Shown: positions 43,841-52,686, counted from the first letter of the stretch. The stretch is DNA of 64,000 bases from Streptomyces aquilus (GCF_003955715.1 NZ_CP034463.1:5456001-5520000); one strand, 5' to 3'. Translations and numbers: made by a program. The notes: a model not told the origin generated them from the letters alone.

Positions 43841-44524
43841 ATGCCTTCCGCTCCACCCGCAGCCACCGACCAGCCCGCCGCCCCCGCCAAGCAACCACCC
43901 GCCGCCGACCGCGTCTACACCCACGTCAAGCAGGGCGTCCTGGAGCGCCGCTACGAAGGCGGGACGCTCCTCACCGAGGGCGAGCTCGCCGAGGCCGTCG
44001 GGGTGTCCCGCACCCCGGTGCGGGAAGCGCTGCTGCGGCTCCAGGTGGAAGGGCTGATCAAGCTCTACCCGAAGAAGGGCGCACTGGTCCTGCCGGTCTC
44101 CGCGCAGGAGATCGCGGACGTGGTCGAGACCCGCCAGCTGGTCGAGGAGCACACCGCGCGGAAGGCCGTACCGGCGTCCCCGCAGCTCATCGCGCGCCTG
44201 GAGGAGCTGCTCGCGCGGCAGAAGGAGCAGGCCGCCGCCGGGGACCTGGCGGGCGCCGCGGTCACCGACCGTTGCTTCCACGCCGAGATCGTCCGCAGCG
44301 GGGGCAACGAGATCCTCTCCCGCCTCTACGACCAACTGCGCGACCGGCAGCTGAGGATGGGCGTCGCGGTCATGCACGCCCACCCCGACCGCATCACCAA
44401 GACGCTCACCGAGCACGAGCAGATCCTCGACGCGCTGCGCTCCGGCGACGCGGAGGCGGTCGTCGGGATCGTCCACGGGCACGTGGAGTGGTTCTCGCAC
44501 CTGGCCCGGGGTGAGGTCCGATGA
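43841..44524 (+). CDS. GntR-family regulator (FadR/FCD subfamily)
   Basis: This 227-aa regulator has a winged helix-turn-helix (about 22-85: LLTEGELAEAVGVSRTPVRE, ALLRLQVEGLIKLYPKKGA) and an all-helical FCD effector domain (about 95-220) with the metal-site histidines/aspartate pattern (DRCFHAEIVRSGGNE, HEQILDAL). The ATG at 43841 has TATGCT 6 nt upstream, a leaderless signature. Its stop overlaps the following MFS gene (ATGA), so it likely controls that transporter. Confidence 0.92.
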   Translation: MPSAPPAATDQPAAPAKQPPAADRVYTHVKQGVLERRYEGGTLLTEGELAEAVGVSRTPVREALLRLQVEGLIKLYPKKGALVLPVSAQEIADVVETRQLVEEHTARKAVPASPQLIARLEELLARQKEQAAAGDLAGAAVTDRCFHAEIVRSGGNEILSRLYDQLRDRQLRMGVAVMHAHPDRITKTLTEHEQILDALRSGDAEAVVGIVHGHVEWFSHLARGEVR

Positions 44525-45816
44525 GGTCCGAGACCCTTCCCGGTGATCCTCCGGGCGGCCGCCGTGCCATGGCCGTCTGGGGCATCGGCGTCTCCGTCTA
44601 CTTCGTCGCCGTCATCTTCCGTACCTCGCTGGGAGTGGCCGGCCTCGACGCCGCCGACCGCTTCCATGTGAACGCCTCCGCGCTGTCGACCTTCTCGATC
44701 CTCCAACTGCTGGTCTACGCGGGCATGCAGATACCCGTCGGCCTGCTCGTCGACCGGCTCGGCACCAAGAAGGTGCTGACCATCGGGGTCGTGCTGTTCA
44801 CGGCGGGGCAGCTGGGCTTCGCCTTCTCCCCCTCGTACGGCATGGCCCTCGCCTCGCGCGCGCTGCTCGGCTGCGGTGACGCGATGACGTTCATCAGCGT
44901 GCTGCGGCTCGGCAGCCGCTGGTTCCCCGCCCGGCGCGGCCCGCTGGTCGCCCAGCTCGCGGGACTGGTCGGCATGGCCGGCAACCTCGTCTCCACCCTG
45001 GTGCTGGCCCGGCTGCTGCACGGCATCGGCTGGACGGCCGCCTTCGCGGGCAGCGCGCTCGCCGGCGTGGTGGTGCTGATGCTGCTGCTCCTCTTCCTCA
45101 AGGACCACCCCGAGGGCCACGAGCCCGAGCCCGTCCCGCACCAGGGCGCGGCCTACGTACGCCGTCAGATCGCCGCGTCCTGGCGGGAGCCGGGGACCCG
45201 GCTCGGGCTGTGGGTGCACTTCACGACCCAGTTCCCGGCGATGGTGTTCCTGCTGCTGTGGGGCCTGCCGTTCCTGGTCGAGGCGCAGGGGCTGTCCCGG
45301 GCGACCGCCGGTGAGCTGCTGACCCTCGTCGTGCTGTCCAACATGGTCATAGGGCTCGTCTACGGCCAGGTCGTCGCCCGGCACCACGAGGCGCGGCTGC
45401 CGCTGGCGCTCGGGACCGTGGGGGCGACCGCGCTGCTGTGGGCAGTGACGCTGGCGTATCCCGGTGAGCACGCGCCGATGTGGCTGCTGGTGGTGCTGTG
45501 CACGGTGCTGGGGGCCTGTGGGCCGGCGTCGATGCTGGGCTTCGACTTCGCGCGGCCGGCGAATCCGCCGGAGCGGCAGGGGACGGCGTCCGGGATCACC
45601 AACATGGGCGGGTTCGTCGCCTCGATGACGACGTTGTTCGCGGTGGGCGTGCTGCTGGACGCGACCGGGGACAACTACCGGATCGCGTTCTCCGTGGTGT
45701 TCGTGCTCCAGGCGCTGGGAGTCAGTCAGATCCTGCGGCTGCGCAAGCGGGCGATCCGCCGGGAGCGGGAGCGGCTGGTGGCCAGTCGGGTGGAGGCGGT
45801 GCACGTACCGGCGTAG
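44521..45816 (+). CDS. MFS transporter
   Basis: This 431-aa protein has 12 predicted membrane helices and MFS motif A between helices 2 and 3 (GLLVDRLGTKKV), plus a second half with related layout. It belongs to the nitrate/sugar-like major facilitator group, but the substrate is not identifiable. It is coupled to the upstream FCD-type regulator, which suggests transport of an organic acid or similar effector. A terminator hairpin follows 17 bp after the stop. Confidence 0.93.
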   Translation: MRSETLPGDPPGGRRAMAVWGIGVSVYFVAVIFRTSLGVAGLDAADRFHVNASALSTFSILQLLVYAGMQIPVGLLVDRLGTKKVLTIGVVLFTAGQLGFAFSPSYGMALASRALLGCGDAMTFISVLRLGSRWFPARRGPLVAQLAGLVGMAGNLVSTLVLARLLHGIGWTAAFAGSALAGVVVLMLLLLFLKDHPEGHEPEPVPHQGAAYVRRQIAASWREPGTRLGLWVHFTTQFPAMVFLLLWGLPFLVEAQGLSRATAGELLTLVVLSNMVIGLVYGQVVARHHEARLPLALGTVGATALLWAVTLAYPGEHAPMWLLVVLCTVLGACGPASMLGFDFARPANPPERQGTASGITNMGGFVASMTTLFAVGVLLDATGDNYRIAFSVVFVLQALGVSQILRLRKRAIRRERERLVASRVEAVHVPA

Positions 45817-45832
45817 GACTGGGGCCTGGGGG

Positions 45833-45852
45833 CTGGGGGCTTTCGCCCCCAG
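45833..45852. terminator. terminator hairpin CTGGGGGC-TTTC-GCCCCCAG
   Basis: An 8-bp perfect stem with a TTTC loop lies between the convergent MFS and maleylpyruvate-isomerase-like genes. Confidence 0.85.
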
Positions 45853-45867
45853 TACCGCGTCCGCCCG

Positions 45868-46692
45868 CTACGGCGTCACCGCGAAGTTCCGCAGGATCGC
45901 CGCCGTCAGCTGGGGTTCGCCCTCCGCCTTCACCCGGTCCGCCACCTGCTCCGGGGTCACCCGGCCGCAGGCCAGGCGGACATAGGTCTCCCAGTCGAGG
46001 GTGAAGGCGGCGGCGGGGCCGAGGGCGGGGGCCGTTTCGAGGGTGCCGCGGCCCTGGATGTCGACGCGGATCGTGCGCAGGAACTCGATGGGTCCGTGCA
46101 CGTCGAAGACGACCGCCGAACTGCGCGGCGCGTCCGACTTCTCCGCGACCACGGCGGGGAGTTCGGCGAGCAGGTAGTCCCGCGCGATGTGCGCGCCGGG
46201 CGAGTCGAGGTTGCCCGGCCGGCCGAGGGCGGCGCGCAGGTCCTGCTCGTGGACCCAGACGTCGAAGGCGTGCCGCCGCATGGACTCCTCGAGCGTCAGT
46301 TCGCTGCCGTAGGGGCCGCGCACCTTGGTCCCGGGGTCACGCGACTCGTTGCGGAGCTGGCGGTTGCGGCGGATGATCACGTACTCCAGCTCGGACGTCA
46401 TCTCCGGCGCCGTGTGGTGGCGGCGGACGTCGACCTGCATCTCCGTGTACCGCTGCTGTTCGTTCGTCACGTGGTAGAGGTCGCGGGGCAGGGTGTGGAT
46501 CGGGCGCGGGTCGCCGAGCATCTCGCAGTCCAGACCGATGACATGGGAGACCACGTCACGGACCGACCAGGCCGGGCACGGGGTGCGCCGGTTCCACTCT
46601 CCTTCCACGAGCGGGCTCACCAGCTCGGATATCGCTTCGATGGAGTGGGTCCAGGCGTCGGCGTAGGGCTGGAGGGTGGGATGCAGACTCAC
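45868..46692 (-). CDS. maleylpyruvate isomerase family (mycothiol-dependent, DinB-like) protein
   Basis: This 274-aa protein has the MDMPI N-terminal DinB-like helical bundle with metal-ligand pattern VSHVIGLDCEMLGDP and RRHAFDVWVHEQDLR (His ... His-x3-Glu-x-Asp). A C-terminal sterol-carrier-like domain follows (about 190-272). Family members use mycothiol as cofactor in isomerisation or conjugation reactions; the substrate here is unknown. It starts at a GTG at 46692. It stands alone, convergent with the MFS gene. Confidence 0.87.
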   Translation of the reverse strand: MSLHPTLQPYADAWTHSIEAISELVSPLVEGEWNRRTPCPAWSVRDVVSHVIGLDCEMLGDPRPIHTLPRDLYHVTNEQQRYTEMQVDVRRHHTAPEMTSELEYVIIRRNRQLRNESRDPGTKVRGPYGSELTLEESMRRHAFDVWVHEQDLRAALGRPGNLDSPGAHIARDYLLAELPAVVAEKSDAPRSSAVVFDVHGPIEFLRTIRVDIQGRGTLETAPALGPAAAFTLDWETYVRLACGRVTPEQVADRVKAEGEPQLTAAILRNFAVTP

Positions 46693-46780
46693 GGAACGGG
46701 ACCCCTCGGCGGTCGGTACACGGGCAGGTGGTGGCGGCGTTGCCAGCGGGAGGTGGCTGCACTGAGCGGGTGTCTTGAAA

Positions 46781-46822
46781 CTCCCCCAGTTCTCGACTGC
46801 GCTCGAACCGGGGGGACCCCCA
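46781..46822. repeat. dispersed palindromic element (Streptomyces intergenic type)
   Basis: CTCCCCCAGTTCTCGACTGC and the following GCTCGAACCGGGGGGACCCC form a foldable CCCCC..GGGGG unit ending in GACCCCC. Such CCCCCAG...CTGGGGGGACCCCC elements recur in Streptomyces intergenic regions. This one lies in the 219-bp gap before the nitrilase-like gene. Confidence 0.55.
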
Positions 46823-46911
46823 AGTTACGCTGCTGTGAGGCACCCCGGCAGTGCTTTCGTGTGACGATCGTAGGCCCGTGTGAACGGCTCGAATGCCAGG
46901 ACGGTGGTAGT

Positions 46912-47715
46912 GTGCGCGCCTCTCTGATCCAGATCGACGTGAACGAGGACGAATCGGTCGAGTCGCGTCGACGGCGGGTGGGTTCTCTGGTGCGCGGGCA
47001 GGCGGGCGCCGATCTCGTCGTCCTCCCCGAACTGTGGACCACCGGCGCCTTCGCCTACGAGGGGTTCGACAGCGACGCGGAGCCGCTGGACGGCCCGACG
47101 CACGAGGCGATGGCGAAGGCCGCGAGCGACGCCGGCGTGTGGCTGCACGCGGGCTCGATCCCCGAGCGCGCCGACGACGGGACGCTCTACAACACCTCGC
47201 TCGTCTTCTCCCCCTCCGGTGATCTCATCGCCGCCTATCGCAAGATCCACCGCTTCGGCTTCGACAAGGGCGAGGCCGTGCTGATGGGCGCGGGCCGGGA
47301 GCTGGTGACGGTCCGGCTGCCCGAGACGACCCTGGGCCTGGGCACCTGCTACGACCTCCGATTCCCCGAACTCTTCCGCGGTCTCGTCGACGCCGGCGCC
47401 GAGACCCTGGTCCTCCCCGCGGGCTGGCCGGAGCGCCGCCGGGCGCACTGGACGCTGCTGGCTCAGGCGCGGGCGGTGGAGAACCAGGCGTTCGTGCTCG
47501 CGTGTGGAACGGCCGGGACGCACGCGGGAGTTCCACAGGCCGGTCACTCGATCGTGGTCGATCCCTGGGGCGAGGTGCTGGCCGAGGCGGGGGCCGGCGA
47601 GGAGATCCTCACGGTCGAGTTCGACCCCGGGAAGGTCGCCACGACCCGTGAACAGTTCCCGGCCCTCAAGGACCGCGTCCTGGGCCTGGAGACCCCGCGC
47701 CGGCAGACCCCCTGA
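46912..47715 (+). CDS. carbon-nitrogen hydrolase (nitrilase superfamily)
   Basis: This 267-aa protein has the Glu-Lys-Cys triad: VVLPELW (Glu), YRKIHRFGF (Lys) and LGTCYDLRFPE (Cys). It resembles omega-amidase/Nit2 and deaminated-glutathione amidases, which hydrolyse amides of 2-oxoglutaramate type. In Streptomyces it may act on metabolite-repair substrates. It starts at a GTG, with AGGACGG 5 nt upstream. It converges on the LURP-one gene with a 7-bp gap. Confidence 0.92.
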   Translation: MRASLIQIDVNEDESVESRRRRVGSLVRGQAGADLVVLPELWTTGAFAYEGFDSDAEPLDGPTHEAMAKAASDAGVWLHAGSIPERADDGTLYNTSLVFSPSGDLIAAYRKIHRFGFDKGEAVLMGAGRELVTVRLPETTLGLGTCYDLRFPELFRGLVDAGAETLVLPAGWPERRRAHWTLLAQARAVENQAFVLACGTAGTHAGVPQAGHSIVVDPWGEVLAEAGAGEEILTVEFDPGKVATTREQFPALKDRVLGLETPRRQTP

Positions 47716-47722
47716 CGGCGGC

Positions 47723-48220
47723 TCAGTCCTCCTCGCGTTCCTTCTCCGCCAGGTGGATCACACACACCGCCACCGCGATCAGCAGCGCCGGGTCCGCGTC
47801 CTCCCGTACGACGTCCACGCCGTACGTCTCCCGGACGTGCAGCCAGCGGCGCGAGACGACGGCGAGGAGCTCCTCGTCGTACTCGATGGCGAACTCGCGG
47901 TCGAGGATCTTGCCGCTGACATCGAGTTCGGTGCTGCCGTCGGCCAGGGAGACCCGGTAGTGGTTGCGGAGCAGGGACAGGCGTTTGCGCTTGATGCGGG
48001 CCAGGGGCTCGCCGTCCCGTTCGATCACCATCGTGTCGCGCAGGGCGAACATCTTCTGGTGGATGTCGATGAGGACGCGCCCGCGCGTGTCCTTCAGCTC
48101 GAAGGTGTCGCGCAGCCGCATGGCCTTGCCGTCGACGAGGAAGACCTTGTTGCCCTGGTCGTCCTCGATCCAGTAGTCGTCGCCGAAGCCGAGCAGCCGG
48201 TCGCGTACGAGGAATCTCAT
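47723..48220 (-). CDS. LURP-one-related (tubby C-terminal-like) protein
   Basis: This 165-aa protein has the LOR/tubby-like beta-barrel fold: MRFLVRDRLLGFGDDYWIED, DGKAMRLRDTFELKD, DTMVIERDGEPLARIKRKRL. Members include plant LURP1 and phospholipid-scramblase relatives, with a central helix in a 12-strand barrel. Bacterial function is unknown. It overlaps the GlxA-type regulator stop (ATGA) and is the second gene of that minus-strand pair. Confidence 0.87.
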   Translation of the reverse strand: MRFLVRDRLLGFGDDYWIEDDQGNKVFLVDGKAMRLRDTFELKDTRGRVLIDIHQKMFALRDTMVIERDGEPLARIKRKRLSLLRNHYRVSLADGSTELDVSGKILDREFAIEYDEELLAVVSRRWLHVRETYGVDVVREDADPALLIAVAVCVIHLAEKEREED

Positions 48221-49215
48221 GCCATGACCGGTTCCCCGGACGCCGGGCCGAAACGCCGCCGGTACTCCGACGGGCTGAGCCCGGTCTCGCGCCGCACGCG
48301 CGCGCGGAGGTTGGCCGCCGTGCCGAGTCCGCTCCGCGCGGCCACGACGTCGAGACGCTCCTCGCCGCGCTCGATCAGCCGGCAGGCCAGCGCCACCCGT
48401 TCCCCCGTCAGCCAGGCGAGCGGGGTCGTCCCCAGCTGGGCCTGGAAGCGGCGGTGCAGCGTGGCGGGGGAGACGGCGGCGCGGGCCGCCAGATCGGCCA
48501 CGGTCAGCGGTTCGCCCAGCCGCTCCTGCGCCCACGCCAGCAGCGGCCCCAGCGACGCGTCGGCCACCTCGGGGATCGGCCGCTCCACGAACTGACGCTG
48601 CCCGCCGTCGCGGTGGGCGGCGAAGACGAGGCGGCGGGAGACGGCGCCCGCGATCTCGGCGCCGTGGTCGCGGCGGATGACGTACAGGCCGAGGTCGAGG
48701 GCGGCGGCGCTGCCCGCGGCGGTGAGGATCCCGCCCTCGTCCACGAAGAGCACGTCGGGCTCCAGCCGCACGCGCGGGTGCAGCGCGCGGAACCTCTCGG
48801 CCCACATCCAGTGCGTGGTGGCCCGGCGGCCGTCGAGCAGCCCGGCCTCGGCGAGGGCGAAGCTGCCCGTGCAGAAGCTCAGCACGCGTGCCCCGCGCGC
48901 GTGGGTGCGGCGGATGGCGTCCAGGACGGCCGGGCCACGCGGTACGACGTTGTCGGGGCGGCCCGGCACGACGAGGGTGTCGGCGCTGTCCACGGCGTCC
49001 AGGCCCGCCGTGCCGGTCATCGCGAAGAAGCCGTGGTTCATGTCCACCGCCCGCGTGGGCGTGCACAGGGTCACCTCGTACAGCGGCCCGGGCAGCCCCA
49101 GCTCGGGCCGCGGCAGCCCGAACAGCTCGGTGGCGACGCCCACTTCGAAGGGGTTGGTGCCCTCGTCGACGATCACGGCGACCCGGTGCGGCGACTGAGA
49201 GGATCGTTGCGGCAT
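48217..49215 (-). CDS. GlxA-type AraC-family transcriptional regulator
   Basis: This 332-aa protein has an N-terminal DJ-1/PfpI-like domain (about 10-175, VLSFCTGSFALAEAGLL carrying the nucleophile-elbow Cys) and a C-terminal AraC/XylS double helix-turn-helix (about 225-325, LTVADLAARAAVSPATLHRR, FGPASGEP after RETGLSPSEYRRR). The first domain usually binds a ligand and has lost peptidase activity. It is divergent from the cupin gene across a 52-bp gap, which may be its own operator. Confidence 0.92.
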   Translation of the reverse strand: MPQRSSQSPHRVAVIVDEGTNPFEVGVATELFGLPRPELGLPGPLYEVTLCTPTRAVDMNHGFFAMTGTAGLDAVDSADTLVVPGRPDNVVPRGPAVLDAIRRTHARGARVLSFCTGSFALAEAGLLDGRRATTHWMWAERFRALHPRVRLEPDVLFVDEGGILTAAGSAAALDLGLYVIRRDHGAEIAGAVSRRLVFAAHRDGGQRQFVERPIPEVADASLGPLLAWAQERLGEPLTVADLAARAAVSPATLHRRFQAQLGTTPLAWLTGERVALACRLIERGEERLDVVAARSGLGTAANLRARVRRETGLSPSEYRRRFGPASGEPVMA

Positions 49216-49267
49216 ATGCGATTCCTAGCACTCGTGAACCGCCGACGGCACCCCGCACGATGACGTC

Positions 49268-49660
49268 ATGGAACCCGAACCCCTCGCACTCTCCGCCGCC
49301 CTCGCCTCCTTCACCGACCAGTGGAGCCCCCGCATCGTCACGGCCGTCAACGACTACGACGTCCGCGTCGCCAAGGTCGAGGGCGACCACGTCTGGCACG
49401 TCCACGACCACACCGACGAGTTCTTCCTGGTCCTCGACGGCGAACTGCACATCTCCCTGCGGGAGCCGGCCGGTGAGCGCACGGTGGTGCTGCCGAAGGG
49501 CTCGGTCCTCACCGTCCCGCGCGGCACCGAGCACAAGCCCTACGCCCCCGTCCCCACCGCGATCCTCCTCTTCGAACCCACCGGCACCCTCACCGTCGGC
49601 GACCGCCATGACGACGTACCGGACCATGTGGACGCGACGACCGGGCATGCGCTGGGGTGA
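49268..49660 (+). CDS. cupin-domain protein
   Basis: This 130-aa protein is a single cupin barrel: HVWHVHDHTDEFFLVLDGEL has the metal-binding His, His and Glu pattern, and VPRGTEHKPYAP holds the second-motif His. Small cupins of this kind act as isomerases, dioxygenases or sensors; no specific role is seen. Its ATG lies in the divergent gap with the GlxA-type regulator. The end of the gene runs into the decayed integrase. Confidence 0.87.
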   Translation: MEPEPLALSAALASFTDQWSPRIVTAVNDYDVRVAKVEGDHVWHVHDHTDEFFLVLDGELHISLREPAGERTVVLPKGSVLTVPRGTEHKPYAPVPTAILLFEPTGTLTVGDRHDDVPDHVDATTGHALG

Positions 49661-49707
49661 CTGTCGACCTGCGAGGATGCATCGCCCTTCTCGATTTCCT
49701 GAAATAG

Positions 49708-51189
49708 ACAGGGCAGGAAGCCGACTGTCGTGCCTGGGCCGAACGCAACGGGCTGACCGTCCGGAAGGTCCACATAGACAGAGGGCGCTCGGGCTACAAG
49801 ACCGTTGAGCGCAGGGGCTTCGACGCCGCGCTGGCGGCCGTCACGGCAGGCGTCGTCGGCACGCTGGTCGTCTGGAAACTCGACCGCCTGTCCCGCAAGG
49901 GCATCGGCCAGGTGGGCAAGGTGCTGGACGCCATCGAGAAGGCGGGCGGCCGTCTCGTGTCAGTCGTGGACGGTCTCGACACCTCGAACGACTCGGCGCG
50001 CATGGTCGTCGCCATGCTCGCTGAGCTCGCTCGGTCCGAGTCCGAGAATCTCGGTACGCGTGTCGGCCATGCCAAGCGCTACCTGCGCAGCAAGGGCCAG
50101 TGGATCGGGGGCCAGCCTCCGTACGGACTGCTCATCGACCCGATGACAAAGAAGCTCGTCCACGACCCGGAGCACGCCGATTACGCCCGCCTGATTGCGG
50201 ATGAAGCGCTCGCCGGAACATCGCTGGTCAAGATCGCCCGGCTCCTCAATGAGTACGAGATCCTCTCGCCGAGAGGCGGGCAATGGAACGCGGCCAGCAT
50301 CATGCAGCTCCTCCGGTCCCCTGCGTTCGCCGGCCTGATGCCGGAAACCGAGAGCGTCGAGACGGATGACGGCGAGCGGAAATACACGGGCAGGGTCTTC
50401 CCGTACCGCGATCCCGAGACGCTGGACACCGTCGAGATCGGCGAGGGGATCATCACGGTCGGCGAGCGTGATCAGATCATCCGCACCCTGGAATCCAGAA
50501 CGTTCGTGCACGCGGGAAAGCGGCGGCCGAAGCCCGAGGGGACGGCTCTGCTGACGGGGCTCGTCTATTGCGCGGTTCCTGGCTGCGGTCGCCGGATGCA
50601 TCGTGTGGGCGGCAGCTATCAGTGCATGGCTCGCCGCGCGGGCAACCAGTGCATCGGAGCGTCAGCGTTGGCTAAAGCGGTTGACCAGTACGTGACTGGA
50701 CAGTTCCTCACCAAGCTTCCGGCGCTCGAACCGGAAGCCCCGTTGCTTGTCGCGATCGCCGACCGCTGGGTTCGCCGGATCGATCCGGAGACATTCGCCA
50801 AGCGTGATGCTCTCAACGCTGAGATCCAGGATGAGGAAGCCCGGTTGGCGGACCTTGAAGACGCACGCTACGTGCGTGGTGAGTTCAAGGGCCCTGGGGC
50901 TGTTGAACGATACAACCGACTTGTAGAGCGGCTGAGCATGCGCATCGACGGTCTGCGTGGAGAGCTCTACAAGCTGCCGGTGCCGTCCGTGGACGTGTCT
51001 CCGATGCTCGACGGCCGCACCTTGCGCGAAGCGTGGACGGGGGCAACAAACGAAGACCGGCGCGATCGGTTGTCTCTCGCCATCGATCGGGTGGAGGTGA
51101 CCAAGGGAGTTCGAGGCCAGAGGATCATCCCTGAGCAGCGCGTCCACATCCAATGGGCGAGACCGGCAGCTGCGAACACGGCTGGGTGA
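49708..51189 (+). pseudogene. large serine recombinase (phage-type integrase), N-terminally decayed
   Basis: The frame codes for most of a large serine integrase: TLVVWKLDRLSRKGIGQ, ELARSESENLGTRVG (end of resolvase domain), a recombinase domain (WIGGQPPYGLLID to about 51000), a zinc ribbon (YCAVPGCGRRM ... YQC ... NQC) and a C-terminal coiled coil. The catalytic N-terminus is missing. An in-frame TAG at 49705-49707 is followed by TGQEADCRAWAERNG, the part normally just after the active-site serine. Only GTG 49657, before that stop, could have been its start. Codon use is visibly less GC-biased than in neighbours, as for foreign DNA. Confidence 0.75.
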
Positions 51190-51294
51190 GCTCATGCGGG
51201 TCAGCCTCCCGAGCCGCTGCTCGTCGTCGAGGGCGCCGCGGACCGACTGCCCCTGGTGCTGGCCGGGATGGACCCCGACCAGCCCGCTCAGTAA
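51190..51294 (+). pseudogene. short C-terminal gene remnant
   Basis: After the integrase stop the same frame continues to a TAA at 51292-51294 with a protein-like C-terminus: PPEPLLVVEGAADRLPLVL then AGMDPDQPAQ. Codon use is GC-biased, like the host. I cannot identify the family. It may be the tail of the gene the element inserted into. Confidence 0.4.
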
Positions 51295-51298
51295 GGGG

Positions 51299-51463
51299 TC
51301 AGCGGCGGCGCGGGCGCGGGGCCAGCTTGTAGAGGGCCACGCCCGCGGCCGCCAGGGTGGTCGCCGTGACGACCAGGGCCATGCTGTTCATCCACAGGCC
51401 GGTCGCGGCCAGGGTGGCGCCTCCGGCACCGGTGGTGCCCGCGCCGATCACTCGTCCGTACAT
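51299..51463 (-). CDS. 54-aa membrane peptide downstream of glycosyltransferase
   Basis: This 54-aa protein has a Gly/Ala/Thr-rich N-terminus (YGRVIGAGTTGAGGATLAAT), a hydrophobic segment (about residues 24-45, MNSMALVVTATTLAAAGVAL) and a basic tail LAPRPRRR, so it is likely a single-pass membrane peptide. A clear ribosome site (AGGAGAA) precedes the ATG. It starts 26 bp after the glycosyltransferase stop, in the same direction, so it may be an accessory or regulatory peptide of that enzyme. I know no family for it. Confidence 0.7.
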   Translation of the reverse strand: MYGRVIGAGTTGAGGATLAATGLWMNSMALVVTATTLAAAGVALYKLAPRPRRR

Positions 51464-51489
51464 CGTGCTTCTCCTAGGGAAGGTGAGGA

Positions 51490-52686
51490 TTAGGTTGCGA
51501 CCCACTTCTCCTCGCTGCGGCGCACCATCCCCCACAGCGAGGTGAAGTAGACGGCGTGCTGGAAGAGGTCGTAGAGCATCTCCGGGACCATCAGCGCCGC
51601 GACCAGGACGGCCTTGGGGCCGGCCCGCCGTACGGAGACCGTCTTCTCGACGACGAAGATCAGGCCGATCCCCGTCCAGAACGGGGAGAAGCCCGGCCAG
51701 CCGTACAGCGTGGTGAACGTGGTCATGTAGACGAGGTAGACCAGGAACGACAGCGCGCCGAAGCCCATCAGGACCTGCTGGGCGAAGTAGCGGGCGGTGA
51801 CCTTGGTCCAGCCGTAGTCGCGCAGGTTCTCCAGGGCGCCGCGCTGCCAGCGCAGCCGCTGGTGCCACAGCTTGCCCAGCGTCGGCATGACCTCGGTGGT
51901 GACCGCGCAGCCGGCCGGGGACATGGCCCGGTAGCCGAGGGTCTTGACCGCCTTGGTCATCTCGTCGTCCTCGGTGAGCGAGGCGAGGCTGTAGTAGCCG
52001 CTGCCGCCGCCGATCACCCCGGCGCGGCGGGCCGCCCGCACCTCGCGCAGCACCCGGGCGCGGAACATGGTGCCGGTGCCGGTGAGGACCTGGGCCTTGC
52101 CGCCGGTGCGCTCCAGTTCCCAGGCGTAGCGGTGGAACTCCATGCGCTGGAGCAGACCGAGGAGGCCGCCGCCGTCCTCGCCGTAGAAGACCCCGCCGAC
52201 GGCGCCGACCTTGCGGTTGAAGGTGGCGAGCGCGGTCTCGGCGAAGGTCGGGTCGAGGACGGTGTCGGCGTCCTGGACCAGCAGCAGGTCGCGGTCGTCG
52301 AGGTGGGGCAGCATCCAGGCGATGGCCTGGTTGAGGGCGCCGGCCTTCTTGTGGGTGTTGCCCTGGGTGTGGAACACCTGGGCGCCGTGCGCGACGGCGA
52401 TCTCGGCGGTGTCGTCCGTGCAGTTGTCGCAGACCACCACGACGAGGTCGGGGCGCCGGGTCTGGTCGCGCAGGCCGTCGATGGCGGCGCCGATGCGGTC
52501 CGCCTCGTTGTGCGCCGGGATCAGGACGGCGAGCCGGGGGCGGGTGGGCGGCTCCTCGGGGGCCGCGTGGGCGCGGCGGGCCGCATGCCGGGGCACCTGG
52601 TGCGGTCTCGGACCGCTCGGCGCCGCGAGGTCGAGCACGCCGGGCCCCCTGGTGCGAAGTCTTGCGAGGACGGGGCTCGGTACCAC
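51490..52686 (-). CDS. processive family 2 glycosyltransferase, membrane-bound
   Basis: This 398-aa protein has the GT2 catalytic domain (about 50-285): VLIPAHNEADRIGAAIDGL, VCDNCTDDT, VQDADT (metal-binding D-x-D), LTEDDEM (catalytic acid) and QRLRWQRG (Q-x-x-R-W). The C-terminal 110 residues contain three or four membrane helices. This layout is that of cellulose, hyaluronan and N-acetylglucosamine polymer synthases. It probably builds a surface polysaccharide. The first 45 residues are Pro/Arg-rich. Start: GTG behind GGGGGGTGA. Confidence 0.9.
   Translation of the reverse strand: MVPSPVLARLRTRGPGVLDLAAPSGPRPHQVPRHAARRAHAAPEEPPTRPRLAVLIPAHNEADRIGAAIDGLRDQTRRPDLVVVVCDNCTDDTAEIAVAHGAQVFHTQGNTHKKAGALNQAIAWMLPHLDDRDLLLVQDADTVLDPTFAETALATFNRKVGAVGGVFYGEDGGGLLGLLQRMEFHRYAWELERTGGKAQVLTGTGTMFRARVLREVRAARRAGVIGGGSGYYSLASLTEDDEMTKAVKTLGYRAMSPAGCAVTTEVMPTLGKLWHQRLRWQRGALENLRDYGWTKVTARYFAQQVLMGFGALSFLVYLVYMTTFTTLYGWPGFSPFWTGIGLIFVVEKTVSVRRAGPKAVLVAALMVPEMLYDLFQHAVYFTSLWGMVRRSEEKWVAT

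Noticed and set aside
42758..44500. A longer form of the DD-carboxypeptidase starting far upstream
   Set aside because: The extension is antisense to the GntR gene and would place a long stretch before the signal peptide.
49651..51190. Attachment-site direct repeat GCTGGGGTGA (49651) and GCTGGGTGAG (51181)
   Set aside because: Only about nine matching bases with an offset, and both lie at stop codons in GC-rich DNA, so chance is likely.
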